44,765 nucleotides of DNA. Origin: Lachnospiraceae bacterium. GTDB lineage: Bacteria > Bacillota > Clostridia > Lachnospirales > Lachnospiraceae. This document shows positions 1-7,902 of this stretch, piece after piece. How positions within the stretch are numbered: the stretch's first letter is position 1; each line of letters begins with the position of its first letter. The stretch covers positions 1-44,765 of the forward strand of contig JAFWDM010000058.1 of assembly GCA_017513005.1 (NCBI GenBank), in the 5' to 3' direction. The notes under the pieces are model-generated. The model had not been told where the DNA came from. It was given only the letters and a program-made list of their open reading frames with translations, and ran no database searches. The position numbers were made by a program, and so were the translations under genes.

Positions 1-206
1 GAAGATCTGCCTGGTGAGCAAGCTCACCGATCAGATCGATCGTCCAGAGGCATTACAGTGGCCGACTCAGCACACCTGTATTATGGACGCGCGGCGTCCA
101 TAATCCGGTGCGGCCAGAGGCGCTTCGCGCCTTGGCCGCACCCCGGACGATCAGAAGATCTGCCTGGTGAGCAAGCTCACCGATCAGATCTTCTGATCGT
201 CCGGGG
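1..206. repeat. Cluster of nested palindromes with a 37-bp direct repeat
   Basis: Gene-free stretch made almost entirely of inverted repeats. Bases 1-37 recur exactly at 154-190. Each copy contains a perfect 7-bp hairpin with an AA loop (GGTGAGC/GCTCACC, at 166-172 and 175-181 in the second copy). Around the second copy lies a perfect 22-bp inverted repeat (141-162 against 185-206). Between the copies are a perfect 11-bp inverted repeat (80-90 against 94-104) and a hairpin with a 9-bp outer stem (108-116 against 133-141) and a 6-bp inner stem (118-123 against 127-132). No ORF, T-tract or transposase motif is visible. It resembles a modular REP/MITE-like intergenic element. Because the first copy begins at base 1, the element may continue to the left of the window. 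Function unknown. Confidence 0.75.
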
Positions 207-240
207 TGTGCTGAATTAATTTATTATTCATTATATCCAC

Positions 241-271
241 AAAAAAAAGGAACCGCAAGCACTGCGGTTCC
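241..271 (-). terminator. Rho-independent terminator after the LytTR regulator
   Basis: A perfect 9-bp stem (249-257 against 263-271) with a 5-nt loop is followed, on the minus strand, by eight U (241-248). It lies about 50 bp beyond the stop of the response regulator gene and is the natural end of the two-gene regulatory unit. Confidence 0.9.
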
Positions 272-323
272 TGAAAGTATTATGCGAAGGGGATTGTATG
301 TTGCTACGTACATTCCACGGCAT

Positions 324-1037
324 TCAGGCCCGGACCTGCCGGAAGAGGTGGGCGGCATGGGCCTTTCGTATGTCTGCCATCCGTCTGCGGCTGACGGGGA
401 CCTGGTGGTTTTCCGCCAGGAAGACCATCCCGTCGTCGATGCGCTGCACATATTCCAGATTGATAATGATCCCTTTCGTGCAGGTCAGGAAGAAATCGTT
501 TGTGCAGAGGAGGTCCTCCATTTTTGTCTGGCTGGTGCGCAGTGTCTTTTTTACAGCGCCCTTTAAGTGGATGATGACCTTGTGATTATAGTATTCCGAA
601 TACAGAATGTCGTGAAGCAGACAGGTGCTGTCGTCGGGAAGCCGGACAATGCGCTGCCGCTCATAGTCTGCCATATCGATCACGGTAAGTGCCTTCACGA
701 TGTCATCATGGACGAAGGGCTTGAGCAGGTAGTAATCCGCCCGCAGTGAATAGCTTTCCGCCGCAAAATCATTGCTGGTCGTGACAAAGACCACGCGGAC
801 ATTCCTGTCCACGTTCCGCACACGGGACGCGGTCTCGATCCCGTTCATGCCGTCCATGTAAATGTCGAAAAAGATCAGGTCATATTTTCCCTGTTCGAAG
901 GAGGACAGAAACTCCTCCCCCCCGGAAAAGGTATCGATGGCATCCACTCTGTATCCCCTCTCCCTCAGAACCGTATCAAGTTCACGGAAGAGGGTGTCCC
1001 GGTCATCCGATCGATCATCAATAATGGCAGCCCGCAT
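324..1037 (-). CDS. LytTR-family response regulator
   Basis: A 237-residue two-domain regulator. Residues 1-120 form a receiver domain: acidic pair D7-D8, phospho-acceptor D58 in LIFFDIYMDG, the switch Thr near 86, and K106 in LLKPF. Residues ~136-232 match a LytTR DNA-binding domain, including the VPVSRRR segment near the end. Proteins of this type are phosphorylated by membrane histidine kinases and bind direct repeats upstream of target promoters; no kinase is present here. I chose the ATG at 1037 because AGGAGA lies about 8 nt upstream; an upstream in-frame start at 1076 lacks one. It follows the SARP/BTAD gene by 80 bp with no terminator between, so the two are probably cotranscribed. 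A candidate LytTR operator lies at 2451-2479. Confidence 0.9.
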   Translation of the reverse strand: MRAAIIDDRSDDRDTLFRELDTVLRERGYRVDAIDTFSGGEEFLSSFEQGKYDLIFFDIYMDGMNGIETASRVRNVDRNVRVVFVTTSNDFAAESYSLRADYYLLKPFVHDDIVKALTVIDMADYERQRIVRLPDDSTCLLHDILYSEYYNHKVIIHLKGAVKKTLRTSQTKMEDLLCTNDFFLTCTKGIIINLEYVQRIDDGMVFLAENHQVPVSRRRMADIRKAHAAHLFRQVRA

Positions 1038-1117
1038 CGAATCTTTCTCCTGTACGTTGTATCGGATGGTCTGCAAGGGCAGCGCAGACCCTGGATCATC
1101 TGTTTCTACCTGCCTGT

Positions 1118-2353
1118 TCAGCTCGTCTTGCGGAAGGTGGATTGTTCATCCGGATATACGCTCTGGACATCGTACTGAATGCTGATCCTCTGACGTCCGA
1201 CGATAAAATTCCCGTTGAGGCGCTTCTGCACCACGCTGCAGTCTTCCCGCGTCGTATTGACGAGGAGGATAAGACATTGCCCCCTGCCGTAGGAACAGAG
1301 CGTATCTCCGCGGCGGACGCTTCTGCGCGCGCTCTCGATCAGCCTCTCCGACAGGCGCTCCAGTACGGATCCATCCTTCATGGGATTCCCCTTTCCGTCC
1401 AGAATCGTACAGAGCATCAGATAGGAGGAGGTCCCTGTCCTGTCCATCAGTCTGCGATTGGACCGGTAGATTCCCTGAAAAACAGGGTAGCTGCACAGAT
1501 AGCCGCCGTCCTCGAAGCCGTCATTCCCGTCCAGGTCGCTTATGATATCGTGAAGGACCGTGTGCTGGTGTGTCATTCCTTTCCCGAGATGCTCAAACCA
1601 TTCGACGATCTTTCCGGATGGATGTACGCCGAGTTCGTCCAGATAGTAGGTCACCGTTCCCTCGTACAGGCGGATGGCTTCGTCGTATTTGCGCATGCGG
1701 ACCAGTGCCTCCATCGTCAGAGACTCCCAGTCCGAGAGCGGAGAGATCGCCGATGCATACTGCCCGAGATCCTTCATCTGGTCATAGTCTCCGGCCTCAC
1801 GCAGGATATTCCCGGCGCTCTCGACGCAGTCTGCAAACATCTGGGCATAGCGCATGGATTCACGGACAGCCCAGACATTGCCTGACTGCATGGGAAGAAA
1901 CTCCCCTCCATACTCATAACTGGCCTTCAGATAGTTCTCCAGTCGTTTCTGCGGATCGGATTCCTCTGCAGCCCTCTCGCAGAGCTGCTCAAATTCATAG
2001 GCATCCTCCTCCACTTCGATCTCACTGTTCCAGTAGAAGATATCCTTCTCGGAGAGTATATAATTGACCTTGGGAAGACCTGCCTTCTCAAGGTATTTCT
2101 TCGCATTATAGATCACGCTGCGCAGAGAATGGTGTGCATTGTCCACTTCGCGGTCTCCGAACAGAAGCTCCTCGAGACGATCGCGTGTGACCCCTTTCTC
2201 CCGTGCGTGGATCAGGATCTGCAGCAGTGCATTGTTCTGCGAGACCGAGGACTTGGAGGAGCCCGCGATCGTCTTTCCGTTATAGCTCATGGAGAAACCG
2301 CCCAGCATTTTTACGTATAACACATCGCTGCGCTTTTCAGTGGTGGCTGCCAT
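1118..2353 (-). CDS. SARP/BTAD-type transcriptional regulator with degenerate GGDEF-like C-terminus
   Basis: A 411-residue protein. Residues ~12-100 look like an OmpR-type winged helix of the SARP class (VKMLGGFSMSYNGKTI start, then LLFGDREVDNAHHSLRSVIY). Residues ~105-255 are all-helical and fit a bacterial transcriptional activation domain (BTAD). The C-terminal ~120 residues contain RRGDTLCSYGRGQCLILLV, which resembles the core of a GGDEF domain with the catalytic GG(D/E)EF lost (here GRGQC). If that reading is right, this is a regulator with an inactive cyclase-like domain. Start at 2353 is supported by AGGAGG about 9 nt upstream; an in-frame ATG at 2377 lies above that site. SARP proteins normally activate promoters with direct repeats; the target here is unknown. 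First gene of a unit with the LytTR regulator. Confidence 0.8.
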   Translation of the reverse strand: MAATTEKRSDVLYVKMLGGFSMSYNGKTIAGSSKSSVSQNNALLQILIHAREKGVTRDRLEELLFGDREVDNAHHSLRSVIYNAKKYLEKAGLPKVNYILSEKDIFYWNSEIEVEEDAYEFEQLCERAAEESDPQKRLENYLKASYEYGGEFLPMQSGNVWAVRESMRYAQMFADCVESAGNILREAGDYDQMKDLGQYASAISPLSDWESLTMEALVRMRKYDEAIRLYEGTVTYYLDELGVHPSGKIVEWFEHLGKGMTHQHTVLHDIISDLDGNDGFEDGGYLCSYPVFQGIYRSNRRLMDRTGTSSYLMLCTILDGKGNPMKDGSVLERLSERLIESARRSVRRGDTLCSYGRGQCLILLVNTTREDCSVVQKRLNGNFIVGRQRISIQYDVQSVYPDEQSTFRKTS

Positions 2354-2420
2354 GACTGTATCCCTCCTTTTGCACATGTCCCCGGATCCGGGAACGAGGC
2401 AGACAGATGTTTACAATCCT

Positions 2421-2482
2421 ATTATACAGCAGCCTTTTGCAAGATGTTTCTCCGTTCGAGTCGTTTTCATGCCGTTTGAGTC
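2421..2482 (-). promoter_or_regulatory. Candidate activated promoter with LytTR-type direct repeats
   Basis: On the minus strand, TATAAT (2421-2426) lies ~70 bp upstream of the SARP/BTAD start. The expected -35 (2444-2449) does not match consensus. Immediately upstream is a direct repeat on the plus strand: CCGTTCGAGTC at 2452-2462 and CCGTTTGAGTC at 2472-2482, period 20. The units TCCGTTCGA (2451-2459) and GCCGTTTGA (2471-2479) fit most of the LytTR-family half-site pattern with GTT at its centre. GTCACAAAA also recurs at 2480 and 2492. A good -10 without a -35, next to paired sites, suggests activator control, possibly autoregulation by the LytTR protein. Inference from pattern only. Confidence 0.5.
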
Positions 2483-2540
2483 ACAAAAACCGTCACAAAA
2501 CAGGAGCAGAAATACAGGGTAAACGCCCCTGCCCGCGGCA

Positions 2541-4958
2541 TCACTTCGCGGCCTGCAGCGTCGGTTCTATGCGCCTGGCCCCGAGGCCGTCGTAGGTGTT
2601 GAATTCCACCGTGTCGGCGACAACCGAGTGCGCATTGTCATAGATGACAAAATTCAGGCCGATGCGCTGGACAGCGTACTCCACGTCATTGATCTTGACG
2701 GAACAGGTCAGATATCTTCCGGCTCCTCCGCCGGCACCGGACAGGCCTCCCTGGCTGATCACGGAGTACTGGGCGCCGTCCGGAAGGACACCGGTACAGC
2801 TCAGCTCCTCCTCTCCGATCTCCTCCCGCTTTTCCTCACCGGGGATCAGGACCGCATAGTAGCTCCAGCGGTAGTGGCCGGGCAGGGTCTCCTCCAGCCC
2901 CAGCTGCGCCAGAAGGTCCTGGATCCGCGCGTCGATCTGCCGGGTGCCGTCGTCCCGGATCGCGGCAAATATACTGTACTGCGGGTTTTGCGCCAGGCGC
3001 GCCAGGTACTCATAGATATCGTTCGTCTTCAGGGTCAGGTCCCCGGTGATGCGGCCGACCTCAAAGCGCCGCCCCGTTTTTCCGTTCACATAGACATACA
3101 GGTTGCAGGATTTGAGGTTGACCGGCGGTTCCCCTGCCGCGTCGTCCAGATGTCCCGTATAGACATTCTTTCTGACCTTTTCCATCCGGACAGTCTTTAC
3201 CTCCTCCGGATGATCGTTGTCGCTGATCTCCATGTCCACGGAAGCGATCTTCTCGTATACGTTTTTAAAATCCGATACGGTCACGGACAGCTCACCTGCG
3301 GCAGCATCACAATCTGTGATCTCGAGATGCGCGGCAGGCGCCAGTCCCTGGGCGCGGAGGAGCTCCGTATCATAGACATCGATATCTGCCAGATCCTGCA
3401 TAAAGGAGCTTTTTTTGCTCAGAAGGGCAGTCAGCTCTTTCTCACCGCAGGTCTCCAGCAGGGTATCCTCTGTGCCGAAAAGGTTCGTCCCCAGTCCCAG
3501 GCGGTCTCCGTCAATGTCGACCCCCATGGCCGCCAGTGTCGTGGGCAGGTTGTCCAGGGTCGTATACTGCCTCTCGCGGGAAGGATCCTCCGGCGTGCAG
3601 GCAGCATTGATATAGGCCGTATAGGTGCGCCTGTCGTAGGTGGAGGGAACCCGGGCACAGAAATCGCTGTCCATGGTCAGGTGATCGCCGTTCAGGACGA
3701 TCGCCGTATTCTCATAGAAATCCTGCTGCCGGATCCAGTCTATGAAGGCGCCCACCTGCCTGCTGGAGCAGGCTATGGCATTGGCGTACTGGTTGCCCTC
3801 GAAGTCCTCCCGGCACAGTTCGCAGCGGTACCCGTCCTCAAAATGTGTGTCGACAGTCAGGAGGGAAAAATGAAAGGGTTCCTCCTCGGAGGCCATCTCC
3901 AGGAGCTTTTTCTTTGCATAGGAGAAGAGCTTCTCGTCCTCGTATCCCCAGAAGACATAATAATCCTTGGGGATCAGGCCCTCCTCTACTGCCCACTTGT
4001 AATCACAGATCTCGTAATCGCCGTGGCCGGTCAGATAGAGTCTGCGTCCTCCGAACGTCGCGTCGGACCCCATCATAAAAGCCTGATTGTACCCCTCTCC
4101 GTCCAGGATATCCCCGAGGGTCGTCACGCCGGCAAAAAAAGAGTCCTGCGTGTTCATCTTGTTGAAAGAACCTCTCTGGTCTGTGAACTGCTCTCCCAGA
4201 TCCACCTTGAGCGGGAGCCCGGAGGACTGGGTGAACATCCCGGCCATCGTATAGGTGGAGCCGGGCATCACATAGCCCCCGTTCAAAAGGCCGGTGTCCC
4301 CGTTGAAGTTCTCTCCCTCCAGGGAAAGCTCTGTCAGTTCCGGGATCACATTTTCCGCGAAGGCACCGCCGTTTGCGGCGTCTGCATACGTCATCTCCAT
4401 GGACTCCAGATAGAGATAGATCAGGTTCCGCTTTTTCTCCGGAAATGTGACCGCCGTCTTCTTCGGATCCACATAGTGATCCTCGATGAAAGACGAGTCC
4501 TCCATCTGGTCCATGGCAAAACTGACCAGATCCAGCTTCACGATGCCGACTGCCAGCGCTGCGATCAGGGCGGTGCCAGCGCCGATGATCGACCGCTTGA
4601 CAAAGATCCCCCTCGCCCGCGGCGCATGGCGGGTGTGGACGATCATCGCGAAGACGCTCAGCATCACCAGTCCTGCCGGGACCAGGCAGCGGGTCACGTA
4701 TTTTTCCAGCATGCCGCCGCCCGTACCCTCCAGCGGCGCGCGCAGATGAAACAGGATCTCGTCCATCTTGAGACCCGCCCAGGTGGTAAAGGCCCAGAAT
4801 TCACTGAAGACCAGGACCGCTGCCATCAGCACGAGCACCACTGCGAGACCGGCAAAAGGCTTGCCCTGGGACCGGGGCCTTCTCCGGGTCCGGGTGGCTG
4901 CCTGCCCTCTTTTTGCTCTATTTTCTTTCTGCAATCGTTCGTTCTTTCTGTATGCCAT
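2541..4958 (-). CDS. LTA synthase family sulfatase-fold enzyme
   Basis: An 805-residue membrane protein. A basic N-terminus (1-34) is followed by three predicted TM helices at ~36-57, 87-109 and 122-145, then a large extracellular sulfatase/alkaline-phosphatase-fold domain from ~175. Visible motifs: LYLESMEMTY (metal-binding Glu ~185), the nucleophile motif GSTYTMAG (233-240), TVDTHFEDGY and NGDHLTMDSDF, the last two supplying metal ligands. The family transfers glycerol-phosphate-type groups from phospholipid onto glycolipid or glycan outside the membrane. Canonical LtaS has five TM helices and ~640 residues, so this is a relative with fewer helices and about 250 extra C-terminal residues of unknown fold. 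It could make a modified lipoteichoic acid or decorate another glycan. It stands alone, divergent from the tRNA gene. A duplicated leader segment precedes its ATG. Confidence 0.85.
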   Translation of the reverse strand: MAYRKNERLQKENRAKRGQAATRTRRRPRSQGKPFAGLAVVLVLMAAVLVFSEFWAFTTWAGLKMDEILFHLRAPLEGTGGGMLEKYVTRCLVPAGLVMLSVFAMIVHTRHAPRARGIFVKRSIIGAGTALIAALAVGIVKLDLVSFAMDQMEDSSFIEDHYVDPKKTAVTFPEKKRNLIYLYLESMEMTYADAANGGAFAENVIPELTELSLEGENFNGDTGLLNGGYVMPGSTYTMAGMFTQSSGLPLKVDLGEQFTDQRGSFNKMNTQDSFFAGVTTLGDILDGEGYNQAFMMGSDATFGGRRLYLTGHGDYEICDYKWAVEEGLIPKDYYVFWGYEDEKLFSYAKKKLLEMASEEEPFHFSLLTVDTHFEDGYRCELCREDFEGNQYANAIACSSRQVGAFIDWIRQQDFYENTAIVLNGDHLTMDSDFCARVPSTYDRRTYTAYINAACTPEDPSRERQYTTLDNLPTTLAAMGVDIDGDRLGLGTNLFGTEDTLLETCGEKELTALLSKKSSFMQDLADIDVYDTELLRAQGLAPAAHLEITDCDAAAGELSVTVSDFKNVYEKIASVDMEISDNDHPEEVKTVRMEKVRKNVYTGHLDDAAGEPPVNLKSCNLYVYVNGKTGRRFEVGRITGDLTLKTNDIYEYLARLAQNPQYSIFAAIRDDGTRQIDARIQDLLAQLGLEETLPGHYRWSYYAVLIPGEEKREEIGEEELSCTGVLPDGAQYSVISQGGLSGAGGGAGRYLTCSVKINDVEYAVQRIGLNFVIYDNAHSVVADTVEFNTYDGLGARRIEPTLQAAK

Positions 4959-4990
4959 ACCTGTTCCTATGCAAACCTGTTCCCATGCAA
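4959..4990 (-). repeat. 16-bp tandem duplication containing the RBS of the LTA synthase gene
   Basis: Two adjacent 16-bp copies (4959-4974 and 4975-4990) differ at one base. On the minus strand each contains GGAACAGGT, and the proximal copy abuts the ATG at 4958, so the ribosome-binding region is duplicated in tandem. Confidence 0.85.
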
Positions 4991-5023
4991 TCGCGACCGC
5001 CGCGGAAAAGTGGATTTACCCAC

Positions 5024-5051
5024 TTGCATTACGTGTTTTTTCTGCTATAAT
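5024..5051 (+). promoter_or_regulatory. Sigma-A promoter of tRNA-Gly
   Basis: TTGCAT (5024-5029), a 16-bp spacer and TATAAT (5046-5051), with TGC directly before the hexamer giving an extended -10. The tRNA begins 38 bp beyond the -10. Confidence 0.8.
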
Positions 5052-5089
5052 ACTTCTTGTGCACAAAAGAGTGCCCTTATATCGCACGT

Positions 5090-5160
5090 GCAGGTGTAGT
5101 TCATCGGTAGAATACCAGCTTCCCAAGCTGGGGAGACGGGTTCGATTCCCGCCACCTGCT
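5090..5160 (+). tRNA. tRNA-Gly (anticodon CCC)
   Basis: A 71-nt cloverleaf. Acceptor GCAGGTG (5090-5096) pairs with CACCTGC (5153-5159), with U5160 as discriminator. The anticodon stem CCAGC/GCTGG encloses the loop TTCCCAA, giving anticodon CCC, which reads GGG. The T arm GCGGG-type stem with GTTCGATTC is standard. CCA is not encoded. It is the only plus-strand gene in the window and has its own promoter and terminator. Confidence 0.95.
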
Positions 5161-5173
5161 CTCTTTACCGGAT

Positions 5174-5211
5174 GTCTCCGCTGTGGTCTTCAGCGGAGAC
5201 GTCCTTTTTTT
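5174..5211 (+). terminator. Rho-independent terminator of tRNA-Gly
   Basis: A perfect 10-bp stem (5174-5183 against 5191-5200) with a 7-nt loop, then seven T at 5205-5211 on the plus strand. It ends 5 bp before the smpB stop codon, which converges from the other side. Confidence 0.9.
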
Positions 5212-5216
5212 ACAGG

Positions 5217-5687
5217 TCACAGCTTGAGCTGTCCGCGGAATTCCCGCTCCGTCTCACGCCGGATGGCCTTTTTGCGCAGGTCATCCCGCTTGTCATACAG
5301 CTTTTTGCCGCGCGCAAGCCCGATCTCCACCTTCACCAGTCCCCTCTTGAAATATACCTGAAGGGGCATGACCGTATATCCTTTGGCCTGCACCTGCCCC
5401 TGCAGACGCAGGATCTCGCTTTTATGCAGAAGGAGGCGCCGGCGGCGCAGAGGCTCCCGGTTAAAAATATTTCCCTTTTCATAGGGACTGATATTCATGC
5501 CCTCGATATAGGCCTCTCCTCCTGATACAGAAACATAGGCCTCCTTGATGCTGCACTTCCCCATCCGGATCGATTTCACTTCTGTCCCGAACAATTCGAT
5601 ACCGCACTCGTATTTTTCTTCAATGAAATAATCGTGGTAGGCCTTTTTGTTGTTGGCCACCAGCTTAAAAGGCGTTTTCTCTGCCAT
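5217..5687 (-). CDS. smpB: SsrA-binding protein SmpB
   Basis: A 156-residue SmpB that binds tmRNA and brings it to stalled ribosomes for trans-translation. The OB-fold core is evident: NKKAYHDYFIEEKYECGIEL near the N-terminus, GTEVKSIR, the SPYEKGN segment, and the family-typical basic C-terminal tail with KKLYDKRDDLRKK, which enters the decoding centre. The ATG at 5687 is preferred because GGGAG lies 7 nt upstream; another in-frame ATG at 5693 abuts the same site too closely. In many Firmicutes the order is secG-rnr-smpB; no RNase R gene lies between secG and smpB here. No tmRNA gene is visible in the window. Confidence 0.97.
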   Translation of the reverse strand: MAEKTPFKLVANNKKAYHDYFIEEKYECGIELFGTEVKSIRMGKCSIKEAYVSVSGGEAYIEGMNISPYEKGNIFNREPLRRRRLLLHKSEILRLQGQVQAKGYTVMPLQVYFKRGLVKVEIGLARGKKLYDKRDDLRKKAIRRETEREFRGQLKL

Positions 5688-5759
5688 ATCCATTCTCCCG
5701 CAGCCGCACGAAGCTGAACTTACCCGGCCTGCAGCCAGACTGCTGTGAGCTGTTTCATC

Positions 5760-5786
5760 AAAAATGGCACCCCTTTGGAGGGTGCC
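5760..5786 (-). terminator. Terminator after secG
   Basis: Stem GGCACCC (5766-5772) against GGGTGCC (5780-5786), followed on the minus strand by A and then UUUUU (5760-5764 in reverse). It separates secG from smpB, so smpB must have its own promoter or depend on read-through. Confidence 0.65.
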
Positions 5787-5847
5787 GCATCTTCACTGCA
5801 AAGGCAGTGACTGTCGTCCGGTGCACCGGGTTCTGTCATCGCGGATC

Positions 5848-6087
5848 TCAGAACAGGTGCATATTCAACAGAATGGCAAGTACAAAAAAGGCAATGACGA
5901 GACCCGTCGTGAACTTCACCAGAAAGCCCTCCATGGACCTGCCTTTGTTCCTGCCCCAGTAGGTATCTGTCGTTCCTGCGATGGCGCCCAGCCCCTGCGA
6001 TTTTCCCTCCTGCATCAGGATGATCACTGTCATAATGATGCTGATGATGATCATTACAATTGTCAGTACGATACGTAAAATACTCAT
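5848..6087 (-). CDS. secG: Protein translocase subunit SecG
   Basis: A 79-residue protein with the SecG two-helix hairpin: hydrophobic helix ~4-25, the conserved cytoplasmic loop with QEGKSQGLG and a GRNKG segment, then helix ~57-77. SecG joins SecY and SecE in the membrane channel and helps SecA-driven export. Length is normal for Gram-positive SecG. AAGGAAG lies upstream of the ATG. It has its own promoter (6231-6259) and a terminator at 5760-5786, so it looks monocistronic. Confidence 0.95.
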   Translation of the reverse strand: MSILRIVLTIVMIIISIIMTVIILMQEGKSQGLGAIAGTTDTYWGRNKGRSMEGFLVKFTTGLVIAFFVLAILLNMHLF

Positions 6088-6230
6088 GTCACTCTTCCTT
6101 TTTTCTCCGGTCTTTTGTCTTTTTCTATTTTCTTTCTATCTTCTATGCCCCGCTGTGGTGCATACTTTCCGGTAAAACCAGCGCTGCCGGGACATATTTC
6201 TGCCGGCACGGCAGGCTGTCAAACAGTAGG

Positions 6231-6259
6231 ATATTATCACAAGATACGGCGTCATGCAA
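6231..6259 (-). promoter_or_regulatory. Sigma-A promoter of secG
   Basis: On the minus strand: TTGCAT (6254-6259), a 17-bp spacer and TAATAT (6231-6236), preceded by TGA for an extended -10. The resulting leader of about 135 nt contains GC-rich inverted-repeat segments around 6160-6225, but I could not assign a function to it. Confidence 0.7.
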
Positions 6260-6274
6260 GATTTTTTTGACTGC

Positions 6275-7864
6275 TCACCATTCCCCGAACCATCTGTCCA
6301 GTATATTTTTGGCAACAGGAACCGCCTTGTCAGCTCCCACGCCGCCGTTCTCGATGAGAACAGTGATGCAGATCTCCGGGGTGCCGTCCTCCCCTTCTTC
6401 CCCTGGAACGGCAAAACCGGTAAACCATGCATGGGAATCCTCATCGTCGCCGAATTCCGCAGTTCCGGTCTTGCCGAATGCGGTGTAGGTCTGCGTCCCC
6501 TCAAATTCGCTCGCTGTTCCCCACACGCTCCCACCGGTTTCAGAATCGTAGGTCACGCGCGTGACGCCTCTCATGAGCCGGCGGACCAGGGATGCTGTCT
6601 CTCCGTCCATGAGAGAAGCGGCCTGGCGGGGCGCATATTCCTGCATGGAAACGTCCTCCGCGGTGCATACTTTTTCGATCAGGTAGGGGCGCATCAGGAC
6701 GCCTCCGTTTGCGACTGCCATCGTGATCATATTCATATGCAGGGGAGAAACCTCCGTGGTACCCTGCCCGATCGCGACCTGCATCAGGTTATGCGTGCTG
6801 ATGTCCGTATCCTCCAGAAGCTGTGACCGGCTGACGCTGTGCGGCAGGTCATAGGGAAGAGGTCCCTCAAACAGAAGGCGTCTGAGCGTCCTGCGGAATC
6901 GGTCCTGGTCAAGCTCCTCCGTGACGATGCTGGCAAAGGCACTGTTACAGGAATTTGCAAAGGCCTGCTCGAGATTCTGCTGATAATGATGTTCATAATC
7001 AAAACAGTGGATGCTCTCCCCGCTGTTTTCATAGATGCCGTCTTCGCAGTTGTAGGAGAAGGTGTAGATCGCGGAGGGGTCTTCCTGCAGCAGCTCGACC
7101 GCGTCCACGATCTTGAAAGTGGATCCGGGCGGGTAGAGGCCCTGCGTCACACGGTTGACCAGGGGAGCCTGCCCGCTCTCATCATTCCGGAAATACTCCC
7201 ACATGCCCGCGATGGCGTTCGGATCATAGTCCGGCTTGGAGACCATCGCCAGGATCCTCCCTGTCGAAGGCTCCGTGACAATGACAGCGCCCCTGTTGTC
7301 CCCCAGCGCCTCATAGGCATAGCCTTGCATCTGTACGTCCAGGGTCGTATAGACGTCATTGCCGGGATAAAGCTCTTCATTCCGGTCGCATTCCAGCTTG
7401 GAGGCGAAAGGAATATCGGAATGGAGCAGTTCATACTTCATGTACTCCTCGATCCCGCTCCCGCCCAGGATCGAGTAGCCGACCACATGGCAGAATTCAT
7501 TTCCGTATGGATAGCTTCTCCTGTTATCCTCATCCGATTCCGCCAGGATCTCCCCTTCGGAAGCCAGGATCCGTCCTCTCCGGTTGTGCTCCTCCAGCAG
7601 CAAATCCCGGGAATTGTAATCATTGTCGAAGAGCATCCTCCGGTTTTCGATCGCATAATGGCAGAAATAAACCGTCATTCCGATAAAGAGCGCGACAAAG
7701 AGGACCGCCGTAAAGACGATCTGATGTCTGGCTTTTTTCCGGACACTCTCCACATGGACCCCTTCATTCCCGGGGTTATCCATGTCAGCGGCCTTCCGGA
7801 CGCCGGCGGCATCCGGGATCCGGATCCCGCTCTCGTCCGGAGCGTTCTGCTTCTTTCTCCACAT
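6275..7864 (-). CDS. Penicillin-binding protein, class B-like transpeptidase
   Basis: A 529-residue peptidoglycan transpeptidase. Cytoplasmic tail 1-46, single TM helix ~47-70, a short dimerisation/linker region, and the transpeptidase domain from ~180. All three active-site motifs are present: S248-x-x-K251 (PGSTFKIV), S305-C-N307, and K465-T-G. It lacks the long N-terminal pedestal of large PBP2/PBP3, as do PbpA-type proteins paired with FtsW/RodA. It crosslinks glycan stems outside the membrane. The gene follows the SEDS glycosyltransferase gene by 38 bp, so the two almost certainly form one synthase pair. Role in elongation, division or sporulation cannot be decided from sequence alone. 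The SD (AGAAGAG) is weak. Confidence 0.93.
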   Translation of the reverse strand: MWRKKQNAPDESGIRIPDAAGVRKAADMDNPGNEGVHVESVRKKARHQIVFTAVLFVALFIGMTVYFCHYAIENRRMLFDNDYNSRDLLLEEHNRRGRILASEGEILAESDEDNRRSYPYGNEFCHVVGYSILGGSGIEEYMKYELLHSDIPFASKLECDRNEELYPGNDVYTTLDVQMQGYAYEALGDNRGAVIVTEPSTGRILAMVSKPDYDPNAIAGMWEYFRNDESGQAPLVNRVTQGLYPPGSTFKIVDAVELLQEDPSAIYTFSYNCEDGIYENSGESIHCFDYEHHYQQNLEQAFANSCNSAFASIVTEELDQDRFRRTLRRLLFEGPLPYDLPHSVSRSQLLEDTDISTHNLMQVAIGQGTTEVSPLHMNMITMAVANGGVLMRPYLIEKVCTAEDVSMQEYAPRQAASLMDGETASLVRRLMRGVTRVTYDSETGGSVWGTASEFEGTQTYTAFGKTGTAEFGDDEDSHAWFTGFAVPGEEGEDGTPEICITVLIENGGVGADKAVPVAKNILDRWFGEW

Positions 7865-7902
7865 ATCTCTTCTCTCGCTGCGCTCTCACTCTGCACAGTC
7901 TC

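Noticed and set aside
1-206. CRISPR array or attachment site
   Set aside because: Only two direct copies, no regular spacers, no cas genes, no integrase. The structure is palindromic rather than array-like.
2628-5099. Very long plus-strand open frame opposite the LTA synthase gene
   Set aside because: It is antisense to a gene with clear sulfatase motifs and has no recognisable domain. Similar long antisense frames opposite ilvC, ilvB, tyrS, prs and ffh are the same effect of GC-rich codon bias.
5688-5847. tmRNA (ssrA) next to smpB
   Set aside because: The gap is too short and has no tRNA-Ala-like acceptor arm or tag-coding segment.
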